This document shows, piece after piece, positions 27,438-36,669 of a stretch of DNA of 64,000 bases. The notes beneath the pieces were generated by a model. That model searched no databases. It was not told where the DNA came from and saw only the letters and a list, made by a program, of their open reading frames with translations. Position 1 is the stretch's first letter. Each line of letters starts with the position of its first letter. Source of the stretch: Tenacibaculum gallaicum (GTDB lineage: Bacteria > Bacteroidota > Bacteroidia > Flavobacteriales > Flavobacteriaceae); contig NZ_QUNS01000001.1 of assembly GCF_003387615.1 (NCBI RefSeq), forward strand, positions 598,241 through 662,240. Reading direction: 5' to 3'. The translations under genes were made by a program, and so were the position numbers.

Positions 27438-28044
27438 TATTGCTTTCTTTTTTATTATGCGTTTCGTGCTCTTTCATAGCTTTATAATAGGCGGCTCTAC
27501 TTAGTGGCTCGTATTCTTGGGTTTCGCCCAAAAATACTAAATCCTCACTTTGAGCTTTTCTGTAACTATAGTGAGCTAAGTTTCCTGTGCGAGTACAAAC
27601 AGCATGTACCTTAGTAACGTATTCTGCAGTAGCCATTAAAGCAGGCATTGGTCCAAAAGGTTTTCCTTTAAAGTCCATGTCTAAACCAGCTACAATAACA
27701 CGAATTCCTCTATTGGCTAAATCATTACAAACAGCTACGATTTCATCGTCAAAAAACTGTGCTTCGTCTATTCCAATAACATCAACATCATTAGCTAATA
27801 ACCTAATATTTGAAGATGCAGGAACTGGTGTAGAACGAATCCTATTTTCATTGTGAGATACTACTTCCTCATCGTCATATCGAGTATCAACTGAAGGTTT
27901 AAAAATTTCAACACGTTGCTTAGCAAACTGCGCACGTTTAAGTCTACGGATTAATTCTTCGGTTTTTCCCGAAAACATTGAGCCACAAATTACCTCAATC
28001 CAACCAAATTGTTCTGTATGATTTACTGTATTTTCAAGAAACAT
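27430..28044 (-). CDS. tdk: Thymidine kinase
   Basis: Type II (TK1-like) thymidine kinase of the nucleoside salvage pathway. P-loop GSMFSGKT is at 21-28, the catalytic Glu lies in GIDEAQFF, and the substrate-binding lasso region is [12 protein letters not shown]. In the E. coli and human enzymes this lasso holds zinc through two Cys pairs; here only one Cys remains, so the zinc site appears lost. I recall the same in other flavobacterial homologues, so it is probably not a defect. The 204-residue length is normal. First gene of the tdk-alr pair. Confidence 0.94.
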   Translation of the reverse strand: MFLENTVNHTEQFGWIEVICGSMFSGKTEELIRRLKRAQFAKQRVEIFKPSVDTRYDDEEVVSHNENRIRSTPVPASSNIRLLANDVDVIGIDEAQFFDDEIVAVCNDLANRGIRVIVAGLDMDFKGKPFGPMPALMATAEYVTKVHAVCTRTGNLAHYSYRKAQSEDLVFLGETQEYEPLSRAAYYKAMKEHETHNKKESNNE

Positions 28045-28146
28045 TTTGTAATTTTAAGCTCTAAATTATTGATTTTTGTATTACTTTCGAATAAGGAACA
28101 AATTTATTAAAATTTAACAGCAAAAATTAAAATCAAACAACAACTT

Positions 28147-29082
28147 ATGCACAAAAAACTAGCATCGGATTTAACCAGTTTAGCACACAGTATCTTACAG
28201 ATGAAAAATAGGGAAGATGTGTTTGAGTTAAAGCAAAAGGCATATGAGGTTTACGAAAAACTATCGGTTTTAGCGTATGTAGAAGAATATATAAATAATA
28301 CTCCTAATTCTACAAAGACTAAAGAGGAGTTGTTAAAAGATGTGTTGCTTGCTGAAGAAAAAAAGGAAGCAGAAGTTGTCGTAGAAGAAGCTGTTTCTAA
28401 GGAAGAAAAGATAAGTATCGAGTCTAAGGAGGAAGTTATAAGAGGTTTGAAAGCTGAGGTAGAAAAAAAGGAAGAGTTAATTAAAGAAGAGATAAAAGTA
28501 GAGAAACCTGTAGAGGAAAAGATACAGGAGGAAGAACTTTTAGAAGAGAGAAAAGTACATCACTTAGAAGAAGACTTAAAGGAAGATTTTGAACAAGAAG
28601 CAGATGAGATAGCTGAAAAAGTAATTGAAGAAATTAATGAAGAGGTAATTACTAATGAAATTATTGAACAGCCTTTTGATGAATTAGAAGAATTGCTACA
28701 TGGTGACGGAGAAGACGTGAAAAATGATGTAAAAGATGTTGGAGAAAGAAAGGTTCAAACCTTAGAAGATGAGTTACAAGATACTATTTCGGTAGATGTA
28801 ATGACAGATTTGTTTACCAAAGTAGAACCTAAAAAATCATTAAATGATCACTTTCAAACTACAATTCAAATTGACTTGAATGATAGAATTGCTTTTGTGA
28901 AACACTTATTTAATGGAGATCAAAACGATTTTAATAGAGTAATATCTCAGTTGAATACCATTAAAACAGAAAAAGAAGCAAAAAAGTTCATTAATAAAAT
29001 GATTAAACCAGACTATGATTGGTCTGAAAAAGAAGAATATGAAAATAGACTGTTAGAAATTATTGAAAGAAGATTTGCTTAG
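28147..29082 (+). CDS. Glu/Lys-rich coiled-coil protein with a conserved-looking C-terminal domain
   Basis: A 311-residue cytoplasmic protein with no signal or membrane segments. Residues 1-55 form a helical region. Residues 55-215 are extremely rich in Glu, Lys and Val (EEVIRGLKAEVEKKEEL) and should be disordered or coiled coil. Residues about 230-311 form a compact domain beginning LNDHFQTTIQIDLNDRIAFV, followed by LFNGDQNDFNRVISQL and ending PDYDWSEKEEYENRL. Function unknown. The stop codon TAG directly abuts the ATG of the glycosyltransferase gene, so the two are one operon. Confidence 0.75.
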   Translation: MHKKLASDLTSLAHSILQMKNREDVFELKQKAYEVYEKLSVLAYVEEYINNTPNSTKTKEELLKDVLLAEEKKEAEVVVEEAVSKEEKISIESKEEVIRGLKAEVEKKEELIKEEIKVEKPVEEKIQEEELLEERKVHHLEEDLKEDFEQEADEIAEKVIEEINEEVITNEIIEQPFDELEELLHGDGEDVKNDVKDVGERKVQTLEDELQDTISVDVMTDLFTKVEPKKSLNDHFQTTIQIDLNDRIAFVKHLFNGDQNDFNRVISQLNTIKTEKEAKKFINKMIKPDYDWSEKEEYENRLLEIIERRFA

Positions 29083-30072
29083 ATGGATACTAACCTTGTA
29101 GTTGTACATACACATTTTCATAATAGAAGAACAGGCGTTACAAGAAGTATTGAAAACGTACTTCCTGAATTAAAAAAATTGTGTACAGTTTATCTTTATG
29201 GTTATGGTATCGAAGGAGAAAAAATTAAAACTCCCCAACTAAAAAAACTATTATTCTCCAAAGAAAACATTGTTGTTCATTGCCACCGTAACAATGAAAT
29301 TTTAAAAATGTTATGGTATCGAGTTTTTGGAGCGAAATTTAAATTAGTAGCTACACGACACGCCGAAACAGAGCCTTCAGGCTTTACTAAGTTTTTATTA
29401 AAGAAATCAGACGAGGTTGTTACATTAACAAGCTCAATGCATAAAACATTAGGAATTCCTAATGTGAAAGTACCACATGGAGTAAATACAAATCTTTTTG
29501 TTCCTGATTCTGAAAAAAAAATGAAAAATATTGTTCAAAAAAATATTATTCTTTGTGCGGGTAGAGTAAGAAAAGCCAAGGGACAAAAAATATTGCTAGA
29601 AGCTGTATCACCTGAATTACAAGAAAATAAAGATTGGGCGCTGGCTGTTGTTGGGAAGGTAGATAAACTTCCTTTTTTAGAAGAGTTAAAAGAAATAACT
29701 AAAAAGTACAATGTTGAACATCAAGTTTACTTTATTGATGAAACATTAGATATTATCTCTTATTATCAAGTGGCTGAAATCACAGTAGTTCCTTCTTTTA
29801 CTGAAGGATTTTCTTTAGTATGTGCAGAGGCAATGGCATGCGGAAATACAGTAGTGGCTACAAAAAATGTTGGAGTACATTCTGAGTTGATTACAGATTT
29901 AGAGTCTGGATACTTATTTAATTCAGGAAATATAAAAGAACTTCAAAACACGCTTCGAAGTTTAATGAACAAAGAGCGTCCTTTTTTAGGAAATAAAGCT
30001 CGAAAAGAAATTGAAGAAAATTGGAGTGCACAAAAAGAAGCTGTAGGACTAGTTAAAGTTTATAAAAAGTAA
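29083..30072 (+). CDS. Glycosyltransferase family 4 protein
   Basis: A 329-residue retaining glycosyltransferase of the GT-B fold. The N-terminal domain begins LVVVHTHFHNRRTGVTRS. The C-terminal nucleotide-sugar-binding domain has ILCAGRVRKAKGQKILLEA, then VVPSFTEGFSLVCAEAMACG, the GT4 E-x7-E motif, and TKNVGVHSEL. It probably transfers a sugar to lipopolysaccharide core or another envelope glycan; donor and acceptor are unknown. Its ATG directly follows the stop of the Glu-rich protein gene, with no intergenic base, and there is a strong terminator after it. Confidence 0.88.
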   Translation: MDTNLVVVHTHFHNRRTGVTRSIENVLPELKKLCTVYLYGYGIEGEKIKTPQLKKLLFSKENIVVHCHRNNEILKMLWYRVFGAKFKLVATRHAETEPSGFTKFLLKKSDEVVTLTSSMHKTLGIPNVKVPHGVNTNLFVPDSEKKMKNIVQKNIILCAGRVRKAKGQKILLEAVSPELQENKDWALAVVGKVDKLPFLEELKEITKKYNVEHQVYFIDETLDIISYYQVAEITVVPSFTEGFSLVCAEAMACGNTVVATKNVGVHSELITDLESGYLFNSGNIKELQNTLRSLMNKERPFLGNKARKEIEENWSAQKEAVGLVKVYKK

Positions 30073-30090
30073 ATTGAATGTAATTGTAAT

Positions 30091-30128
30091 AAAAAGTAGT
30101 AGGGCTTAACAAGCCCTACTACTTTTTT
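30091..30128. terminator. Bidirectional intrinsic terminator
   Basis: A stem of about 17 bp (AAAAAGTAGTAGGGCTT and its complement) has a 3-4 base loop and T-runs on both sides. It abuts the stop codon of the universal stress protein gene on the minus strand. Confidence 0.9.
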
Positions 30129-30955
30129 TAAACTTTAAAAGTAAGCATTGGTCGTATTGCTTTTTTTGATAGGTTTTTAGTAATACTTCCATTAAATATG
30201 TGAGATAAACCACTTCTTCCATGAGTGGCTAATGCAATAATATCTGCATCAATTTTAGTAGAGAAGTTTAAAATCCCTTTTTCGATAGAAGAATCATTAT
30301 AAGCATTTATAGTGTAGTTTTTTAAACCATATTTATCGATGAATTTTTTAATACGTTGATTGGTTTCTTGAGTGTTTTCAAATTTTTGAGGAGTATTTAT
30401 TTTTAATAAGTGAATTGTACTATTAAAATTTTTAGCAAAATCTAAAAACCGCTCAAAGGCTTGATTTTTATTAGGCTTAAAACTTGAAGCAAAAACAATA
30501 TTCTCAGGGTTAAAATTGTCTTTATTTTTTTTGGTTACAATAACAGGAATATTAGAGTTTCTCACAACTTTCTCGGTGTTAGAGCCTATAAGAATTTCCT
30601 CTAGATTTGTGTGACCTTTAGCTCCCATAACAATAAGATCTGTTCCGTTTTTTTTAGAATAATCTTGAATTCCATCATAAGGGGTCTGAAATCGGATAGC
30701 ATGTTTGATATTGTCGTTTTTAGGAAAAAACATTTTTTTGTAATCAAGCATTCTGTCGCGAACTTTTCTAATATACAACATGCTTTCTGGGATACTGAAA
30801 TTAACCCCTGATCCCATATCTACAAATCCAGTAGGAAGTTCAACCATATGAAGTAGGTGAACTTCGCTGTTAGCTTTTTTAGCTATTGTCGAGGCTAACT
30901 TCGAAGCATATTCAGAAGGTTTTGAAAAATCGATTGGTACTAGTATTTTTTTCAT
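30128..30955 (-). CDS. Universal stress protein, tandem Usp domains
   Basis: A 275-residue cytoplasmic protein made of two Usp domains. The first (KKILVPIDFSKPSEYA to IPVIVTKK) carries the ATP-binding loop VMGAKGHTNLEEILIGS. The second (about 150-275) carries the variant LATHGRSGLSHIFNGSIT. The G-x2-G-x9-G-S pattern of ATP-binding members is present in both. Such proteins respond to starvation or stress; no partner is evident here. Single gene, divergent from the rimP operon. Confidence 0.9.
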   Translation of the reverse strand: MKKILVPIDFSKPSEYASKLASTIAKKANSEVHLLHMVELPTGFVDMGSGVNFSIPESMLYIRKVRDRMLDYKKMFFPKNDNIKHAIRFQTPYDGIQDYSKKNGTDLIVMGAKGHTNLEEILIGSNTEKVVRNSNIPVIVTKKNKDNFNPENIVFASSFKPNKNQAFERFLDFAKNFNSTIHLLKINTPQKFENTQETNQRIKKFIDKYGLKNYTINAYNDSSIEKGILNFSTKIDADIIALATHGRSGLSHIFNGSITKNLSKKAIRPMLTFKV

Positions 30956-31027
30956 AATAAGAAGATTTAAAGAGAGATAGTCATTTAAATATACGAAAAA
31001 ACAACTTAATGTAACAAGGAAAAGATA

Positions 31028-31059
31028 TTTGTGTGTTAATGAATAACTTACTATATTTG
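31028..31059 (+). promoter_or_regulatory. Promoter of the rimP-nusA-infB operon
   Basis: TTTG (31028-31031), 20-base spacer, TATATTTG (31052-31059): a full match to the Bacteroidota promoter TTTG-N19..21-TAnnTTTG. The start of transcription should fall near 31066, giving a leader of about 55 bases. Confidence 0.75.
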
Positions 31060-31086
31060 CAGCAAATTTATTAATCAGATAGATGA

Positions 31087-31110
31087 AGGGGACGTGAGTC
31101 CCCTCTTTTT
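31087..31110 (+). promoter_or_regulatory. Terminator-like leader hairpin with GNRA loop upstream of rimP
   Basis: Perfect 7-bp stem AGGGGAC/GTCCCCT with a GTGA (GNRA-type) tetraloop, then C and five T, ten bases before the rimP ATG. Having an intrinsic-terminator shape inside the leader, it may act as an attenuator or protein-binding site controlling the operon. Confidence 0.65.
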
Positions 31111-31119
31111 ATACCTAAG

Positions 31120-31581
31120 ATGAATCAAGAACGAGTTAAAGAATTATTACAAGAAGCCTTACAAGAAAATGAGTCGTTATATTTAATTGACTTACAGTTT
31201 TTGGCAGATAATAAAATAAAAGTAATAGTAGATGGTGATTCAGGTGTGCCACTAAGCGAATGTATTCGTATTAGTAGAAATATAGAACATAACTTGGATA
31301 GAGAAGAAGAAGACTTTTCGTTAGAAGTTACCACGCCAGATATTGCACATCCAATAGCTGTAAAGCGTCAGTATAAAAAGAATATCAATCGAATTCTAAA
31401 AGTTAAAACAGCAACTGAAGAATTTGAAGGAACATTAACTGAGGTAACAGAAGACACTATTACCTTATTTTGGAAAGCAAGAGAGCCTAAACCAGTAGGT
31501 AAAGGAAAGCATACGGTAGAGAAAACAAAAACACTAGCGTATCAAGATATTAAAGAAGCAAAAGTGAAGATCATATTTTAA
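31120..31581 (+). CDS. rimP: Ribosome maturation factor RimP
   Basis: Assembly factor for the 30S ribosomal subunit. The 153-residue length is standard. The N-terminal alpha/beta domain contains the conserved VDGDSGVPLSECIRISRNIE region and LEVTTPDIAHPI, which corresponds to the family EVSSPGLDRPL block. The C-terminal SH3-like domain follows (about 85-153). First gene of the rimP-nusA-infB operon, separated from nusA by 12 bases; the order is conserved across most bacteria. Confidence 0.95.
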   Translation: MNQERVKELLQEALQENESLYLIDLQFLADNKIKVIVDGDSGVPLSECIRISRNIEHNLDREEEDFSLEVTTPDIAHPIAVKRQYKKNINRILKVKTATEEFEGTLTEVTEDTITLFWKAREPKPVGKGKHTVEKTKTLAYQDIKEAKVKIIF

Positions 31582-31593
31582 TTAGAGAATGAA

Positions 31594-32850
31594 ATGGAAA
31601 ATATTGCGTTAATTGAATCATTTTCGGAGTTTAAAGATAATAAAAGTATAGACAGAGTAACATTAATGTCTATCTTAGAAGAAGTATTTCGTGCAGCCTT
31701 AAAACGTAGGTTTGGGTCAGATGAGAACTTTGATATCATTATTAACCCAGATAAAGGAGATTTAGAGATTTGGAGAAACCGAGTGGTGGTAGCAGATGGA
31801 ATGTCTGAAGACGATAATGAGGAAATTGAACTCTCAGAAGCAAGAAGAATTGAACCAGATTTTGAAATTGGAGAAGATGTTTCTGAAGAAGTAAAGCTAG
31901 TAGATTTAGGAAGACGTGCCATTTTAGCATTGCGTCAAAACCTAATTTCTAAAATTCACGAGCACGATAGTACAAACGTCTTTAAGCAATTTAAAGATTT
32001 AGAAGGAGAAATTTATAGTGCAGAAGTGCACCATATTCGTCATAATGCTGTAATTTTGTTGGATGATGAAGGAAATGAGATTGTTTTACCAAAGAGTGAA
32101 CAGATTCGTTCTGACTTCTTTAGAAAAGGAGATGCAGTTAGAGGAGTGATAAAATCAGTAGAGTTAAGAGGTAATAAACCCGCTATTATTTTATCAAGAA
32201 CTTCGCCAGCGTTCTTAGTGAAATTATTTGAACAAGAAATTCCTGAGGTTTTTGATGGTTTAATCACTATTGAAGGTGTTGCAAGAATTCCTGGAGATAA
32301 AGCAAAAATAGCAGTAGATTCTTATGATGATAGAATTGATCCTGTTGGAGCTTGTGTTGGTGTAAAAGGATCTCGTATTCATGGTATTGTACGTGAATTA
32401 GGAAACGAAAATATTGATGTAATCAATTACACTAAAAACGAACAATTGTTTGTTTCTAGAGCATTAAGTCCTGCTAAAGTTACTTCTGTAGATATTCAGA
32501 TGTACGAAGAAGAGAAGAATGGTAAAAAAGGACGTGTAAACGTTTTATTAAAGCCAGAAGAAGTATCAAAAGCAATTGGTAGAGCTGGTGTTAATATTCG
32601 TTTAGCAAGTGAATTAACAGGTTACGAAATAGATGTTCAAAGAGAAGGAATTGAAGAAGAAGATGTAGAGTTAACAGAATTCTCAGACGAAATCGAAGCT
32701 TGGGTAATTGCAGAGTTCAAGAAGATAGGTTTAGATACAGCAAAGAGTGTTTTAGAAAAAGACGTATCAATGCTAGTACAGAGAACCGATTTAGAAGAAG
32801 AAACAATATTAGATGTTCAACGAATTTTAAGAGAAGAATTCGAAGACTAA
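31594..32850 (+). CDS. nusA: Transcription termination/antitermination factor NusA
   Basis: RNA-polymerase-associated factor acting in pausing, termination and antitermination. The N-terminal polymerase-binding domain starts MENIALIESFSEFKDNKSID. An S1 domain follows (about 130-200, LDDEGNEIVLPKSEQI), then tandem KH domains (KIAVDSYDDRIDPVGACVGVKGSRI and KAIGRAGVNIRLAS). At 418 residues it lacks the C-terminal acidic repeats of the 495-residue E. coli protein, as usual outside gammaproteobacteria. Second gene of the operon. Confidence 0.97.
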   Translation: MENIALIESFSEFKDNKSIDRVTLMSILEEVFRAALKRRFGSDENFDIIINPDKGDLEIWRNRVVVADGMSEDDNEEIELSEARRIEPDFEIGEDVSEEVKLVDLGRRAILALRQNLISKIHEHDSTNVFKQFKDLEGEIYSAEVHHIRHNAVILLDDEGNEIVLPKSEQIRSDFFRKGDAVRGVIKSVELRGNKPAIILSRTSPAFLVKLFEQEIPEVFDGLITIEGVARIPGDKAKIAVDSYDDRIDPVGACVGVKGSRIHGIVRELGNENIDVINYTKNEQLFVSRALSPAKVTSVDIQMYEEEKNGKKGRVNVLLKPEEVSKAIGRAGVNIRLASELTGYEIDVQREGIEEEDVELTEFSDEIEAWVIAEFKKIGLDTAKSVLEKDVSMLVQRTDLEEETILDVQRILREEFED

Positions 32851-32973
32851 AATATATAAAGGAAGCTAGTTTCCTGCTTTTAATGCAAAATCTAGCAAAA
32901 AAGAGAAAAAAAGCATAACTATACTTAGCATGTATAAAGTGTGTTTTTTCAATAAAAAAGTATAAAATAATAT

Positions 32974-35865
32974 ATGGCTGAAGGCAAAAAATTAAGACTA
33001 AATAAGGTTTTAAGAGAACTAAACATTTCTTTAGATAGAGCTGTAGAACACCTAGCTAAAAATGGCTATGACATAGAAGCTCGCCCTACTACCAAAATAT
33101 CAGATAAAGAATATCAAATTTTATTTGATGGTTTTCAAACTGATAAATCTAAAAAGGTGGCCTCTAAAGAAGTTAGCGAAGAAAAGAAAAAAGAGAAAGA
33201 GGCAATTCGTCAGCAATTAGAACAAGAGCAAGAAAAAAAGCGATTAGAAGAAGAAGCAAAAAAACAAGAAGTTTTAAAAGCCAAAGCTGAAAAGTTAGAA
33301 CTTAAAACTGTAGGTAAAATAGATGTTGAAACTGGTAAAGCTGTTGAAGAAAAACCAGAACCAACTAAAACTGAACCAACTAAAGTTGAACCAGTAAAAG
33401 TAGAGCCTGCAAAAAAAGAGGAGAAGGTAGAAGAACCTAAGAAAGAAGAGTCTGTTCAACCAGTTCAAGAAACAAAAAAAGTTGAAGAACCAGTAAAAGT
33501 TGAAGAGAAAAAGCCAGAGCCTCCAAAAACTGAAAAGCCAAAAAAACAAACAGTTAATACTCCTAAAAAGGAAGTGAAAAAAGAACAGCCTAAAGAAGTT
33601 AAAAAGACTGTTGATAAAAAGGTTAAAGAGGTGAAGCAATCAGAAAAAGAGACTGAGGTTACTCCAGAAAATGCTGAGAAAATTAAAACTCAGTATAAGA
33701 AATTAGAAGGTCCTAATTTTACAGGTCAAAAGATTGATTTAAAACAATTTGAAAGACCAAAAAAGAAGAAACCAGAAGCTAAGACTGACGGAGATAAAAA
33801 GAAACGTAAAAGGATTAGTAAACCAGGTACCCCAAGTACAGGTACAGGAGCAAGACCTCAAGGAAATAATAGAGGAAGTGGTCCAAATCGAGGAGGCCAA
33901 AGAGGCGGAAACCGAGGAGGTCAAAGAGGTAGAAGACCAGCTACAGCTCCAAAAGAAGAATTAACAGAAGCACAAATCCAAAAACAAGTTAGAGAAACCT
34001 TAGAGAAACTTCAAGGTAAATCTAAAAAAGGAAAAGGTGCAAAATACCGTAGAGACAAAAGAGACGCACACCGTCAGCAAAGTGAGGCTGAATTACAAGC
34101 TGCACAAGCAGAAAGTAAAGTGTTAAAAGTAACAGAGTTTGTTACGGTAAGCGAAGTAGCTACGATGATGGATGTTCCTGTTACCCAGATTATTTCTAGC
34201 TGTATGATGTTAGGAATGATGGTAACAATGAACCAACGTTTAGATGCTGAAACATTACAAATTGTAGCAGAAGAGTTTAACTATACAGTTGAATTTGTAG
34301 GTGCTGAAGTAGAGGAATCTATAGAAGAAACCGAAGATAAGCCAGAAGATTTAGCCACTCGTGCACCAATTATTACAGTAATGGGACACGTAGATCATGG
34401 TAAAACTTCGTTATTAGATTATATTCGTAAAGCGAATGTAATTGAAGGGGAATCAGGAGGTATTACGCAACACATTGGTGCTTATGCAGTAAATGTGGGA
34501 GATCAAAAAATAGCTTTCTTAGATACACCAGGTCACGAGGCCTTTACAGCAATGCGTGCACGTGGAGCTCAAGTTACCGATTTAGTAATTATTGTAGTAG
34601 CTGCCGATGATGATGTAATGCCACAAACAAAAGAGGCAATTTCTCATGCACAAGCAGCAGGAGTTCCAATTATTTTTGCAATAAATAAAATAGATAAGCC
34701 TAACGCAAATCCAGATAATATTAAAACGCAACTTTCTTCTATGAACTTATTAGTAGAAGACTGGGGTGGTAATATTCAATCACAAGAAATTTCTGCTAAA
34801 ACAGGGCAAGGAGTTGATGAATTACTAGAAAAAGTATTATTAGAAGCAGAAGTATTAGAGTTAAAAGCAAACCCTGATAAGAATGCAAATGGAGCTGTTG
34901 TAGAAGCTTTATTAGATAAAGGTAGAGGATATGTGTCTACAATTTTAGTACAAGCAGGTACCTTAAAAATTGGAGACTATATGTTAGCAGGAAAGCATAG
35001 TGGTAAAGTAAGAGCTATGTTTGATGATAAAGGAAAAAAAGTATTAGAAGCAGGACCTTCTACACCTGTATCAATTTTAGGGTTAGATGGAGCACCACAA
35101 GCAGGTGATAAATTTAATGTATTTGAAGATGAGCGTGAAGCTAAACAAATAGCAGCTAAACGTTCTCAGTTACAACGTGAGCAATCAGTTAGAACACAAA
35201 AAACATTAACGCTTGCAGAAATTGGTCGACGTATTGCATTAGGAGACTTCAAAGAATTAAACATCATCTTAAAAGGAGATGTAGACGGTTCAGTAGAAGC
35301 TTTAACAGATTCGTTCCAGAAACTATCTACAGAAGAAATCCAAGTAAATATTTTACATAAAGGAGTTGGAGCAATTACCGAGTCTGATGTATTATTAGCA
35401 ACTGCTTCAGACGCGATTATAGTAGGATTTAACGTACGTCCACAAGGAAATGCACGTTCAGTAGCAGATAGAGAAGAGGTTGATATCAGAACATATTCAA
35501 TTATCTACGATGCTATTAATGACTTGAAAGATGCCATGGAAGGAATGTTATCTCCAGAGATGAAAGAAGAAGTTCTTGGTAATGTAGAAATTAGAGAAGT
35601 TTATAAAATTTCTAAAGTTGGTAACATTGCAGGATGTATGGTGATGACAGGGAAAATTACAAGAGATTCTAAGGTTCGTGTAATTAGAGATGGAATTGTA
35701 GTTCATGATGGTGTATTAACGTCGTTAAAACGTTTTAAAGACGATGTTAAAGAAGTAACTAAAGGATACGATTGTGGTCTTCAAATAAAAGGATATAACG
35801 ATATTAAAGAAGGAGATACACTAGAAGCTTATACTGAAGTTGCAGTTAAGAAAAAACTTAAGTAA
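32974..35865 (+). CDS. infB: Translation initiation factor IF-2
   Basis: GTPase that brings initiator tRNA to the 30S subunit. Residues 1-60 are an IF2 N-terminal domain. Residues 60-360 are a long, low-complexity K/E/P linker with a Gly/Arg-rich patch (about 285-330), which makes the protein large (963 residues). The GTPase domain follows with G1 GHVDHGKT (471-478), G3 DTPGHE (from 517) and G4 NKID (from 571), then domains II-IV to the end ([14 protein letters not shown]). Third gene of the operon, 123 bases after nusA, with a terminator directly after it. Confidence 0.97.
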   Translation: MAEGKKLRLNKVLRELNISLDRAVEHLAKNGYDIEARPTTKISDKEYQILFDGFQTDKSKKVASKEVSEEKKKEKEAIRQQLEQEQEKKRLEEEAKKQEVLKAKAEKLELKTVGKIDVETGKAVEEKPEPTKTEPTKVEPVKVEPAKKEEKVEEPKKEESVQPVQETKKVEEPVKVEEKKPEPPKTEKPKKQTVNTPKKEVKKEQPKEVKKTVDKKVKEVKQSEKETEVTPENAEKIKTQYKKLEGPNFTGQKIDLKQFERPKKKKPEAKTDGDKKKRKRISKPGTPSTGTGARPQGNNRGSGPNRGGQRGGNRGGQRGRRPATAPKEELTEAQIQKQVRETLEKLQGKSKKGKGAKYRRDKRDAHRQQSEAELQAAQAESKVLKVTEFVTVSEVATMMDVPVTQIISSCMMLGMMVTMNQRLDAETLQIVAEEFNYTVEFVGAEVEESIEETEDKPEDLATRAPIITVMGHVDHGKTSLLDYIRKANVIEGESGGITQHIGAYAVNVGDQKIAFLDTPGHEAFTAMRARGAQVTDLVIIVVAADDDVMPQTKEAISHAQAAGVPIIFAINKIDKPNANPDNIKTQLSSMNLLVEDWGGNIQSQEISAKTGQGVDELLEKVLLEAEVLELKANPDKNANGAVVEALLDKGRGYVSTILVQAGTLKIGDYMLAGKHSGKVRAMFDDKGKKVLEAGPSTPVSILGLDGAPQAGDKFNVFEDEREAKQIAAKRSQLQREQSVRTQKTLTLAEIGRRIALGDFKELNIILKGDVDGSVEALTDSFQKLSTEEIQVNILHKGVGAITESDVLLATASDAIIVGFNVRPQGNARSVADREEVDIRTYSIIYDAINDLKDAMEGMLSPEMKEEVLGNVEIREVYKISKVGNIAGCMVMTGKITRDSKVRVIRDGIVVHDGVLTSLKRFKDDVKEVTKGYDCGLQIKGYNDIKEGDTLEAYTEVAVKKKLK

Positions 35866-35888
35866 TCACTTACTTTAATATAGAACAT

Positions 35889-35920
35889 AGAAGGCACCTA
35901 GTTGGGTGCCTTTTTTTGTG
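35889..35920 (+). terminator. Intrinsic terminator of the rimP-nusA-infB operon
   Basis: AAGGCACC pairs with GGTGCCTT around TAGTTG and is followed by seven T. Confidence 0.88.
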
Positions 35921-35962
35921 CTTAGTATGTAAAAATTAATTTTTTAATCAATTTATTGTTAG

Positions 35963-36106
35963 ATGTTTAAAGCCTTTAAAGTGCTGGCGTGATTATGGGT
36001 TGTTCTGACAATAGCTATATGTATATGTTTACAGAAAGAAGGTCAAAAAGCTAGAATGGATGCAGTATTTACTTCAGGAGGATTCAGAGCTACTATAGCA
36101 GGCTAA
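35963..36106 (+). pseudogene. Possible decayed small gene, or short peptide gene with an in-frame TGA
   Basis: From ATG 35963 the frame reads nine codons, a TGA (35990-35992), then 37 open codons to TAA 36104. The post-stop part has a hydrophobic helix (LWVVLTIAICICLQ) and a polar tail (KARMDAVFTSGGFRATIAG). A dedicated terminator follows at 36135-36167, which argues that the stretch is transcribed. I recognise no family; it may be a gene fragment, a small membrane peptide gene with another start, or a small RNA. Confidence 0.3.
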
Positions 36107-36134
36107 TCTGTTTCTAATACGAAATTTATATATT

Positions 36135-36167
36135 AAGACGTTCTTTATTTAAAAGAGTGTCTTTTTA
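36135..36167 (+). terminator. Intrinsic terminator after the small decayed reading frame
   Basis: A stem of about 12 bp (AAGACGTTCTTT / AAAGAGTGTCTT with G-T pairs) is followed by a T-run. Confidence 0.6.
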
Positions 36168-36194
36168 TTATCATAATCTAAAAAGTAAGAATAG

Positions 36195-36620
36195 ATGAAA
36201 TACCAAAAAATAATAATTCCTGTAGTATTTTTATTAGTGATAAATTGTGTAGCACAAAATAAAACAAAACAGTTTGATAAAATAGCTTATGAAGCCCAAA
36301 CAAGAGGAAGTTTGGTACAGTTAACTATTGAAGGAAATAAATTATCATACAAAACGTATCAAAAGGAAGGAACTAAAGAAGTAACAAAAGAACAATTAGA
36401 AGAATTAAAAAGGATAGTTAATGAGTTAAATTTAGATGAAATAAGCGGTTTAAAGGCACCAAGCGAAAAAAGAATAACAGATGGAGCTTTGCATGCAGAA
36501 TTCGCTATTAAAATAACTGATAAGGAATATAAATCAAGCACATTTGATGCGGGTAATCCACCAAAAGAATTAAAAAAACTAGAAGATTTATTATACAGTC
36601 TTTCTGATTTAAAAGAATAA
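36195..36620 (+). CDS. Small exported protein of unknown function
   Basis: A 141-residue protein with an N-terminal signal (IIIPVVFLLVINCVAQ). It could be cleaved by signal peptidase I after VAQ or be a lipoprotein through Cys18 (VINC); the first is more likely because no acidic tail follows. The mature part contains LVQLTIEGNKLSYKTYQKEG and a long helix (TKEQLEELKRIVNELNLDE), then GALHAEFAIKITDKEYKS. No family recognised. Ends in a bidirectional terminator shared with the TSP3 protein gene. Confidence 0.65.
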   Translation: MKYQKIIIPVVFLLVINCVAQNKTKQFDKIAYEAQTRGSLVQLTIEGNKLSYKTYQKEGTKEVTKEQLEELKRIVNELNLDEISGLKAPSEKRITDGALHAEFAIKITDKEYKSSTFDAGNPPKELKKLEDLLYSLSDLKE

Positions 36621-36621
36621 A

Positions 36622-36656
36622 CAAAAAAACCGAGCAATTTGCTCGGTTTTTTTGTT
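36622..36656. terminator. Bidirectional intrinsic terminator
   Basis: AAAAAAACCGAGCAA pairs with TTGCTCGGTTTTTTT, between convergent genes. It is nearly identical to the terminator at 37961-37998. Confidence 0.88.
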
Positions 36657-36669
36657 AAAAGAAAGAATA

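Larger units (their letters stand above)
35866..36194. other. Contents of the 329-base gap after infB
   Basis: The gap holds the infB terminator, the possible broken small reading frame at 35963-36106, and a second terminator at 36135-36167. No tRNA, no complete conventional gene and no clear promoter element were seen. Confidence 0.5.

Noticed and set aside
30956..31119. Gap before rimP considered for a tRNA gene
   Set aside because: No cloverleaf and no T-loop GTTCGA-type sequence; it contains a promoter and a leader hairpin only.
32700..32918. 72-codon plus frame overlapping the nusA 3' end
   Set aside because: Out-of-frame shadow of nusA; composition (Arg-rich) and the overlap argue against a gene.
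33295..33639. 114-codon minus-strand frame rich in Phe/Leu inside infB
   Set aside because: It is the complement of the K/E/P low-complexity linker of IF-2; the Phe-rich composition is what AAR/GAA codons give in reverse.
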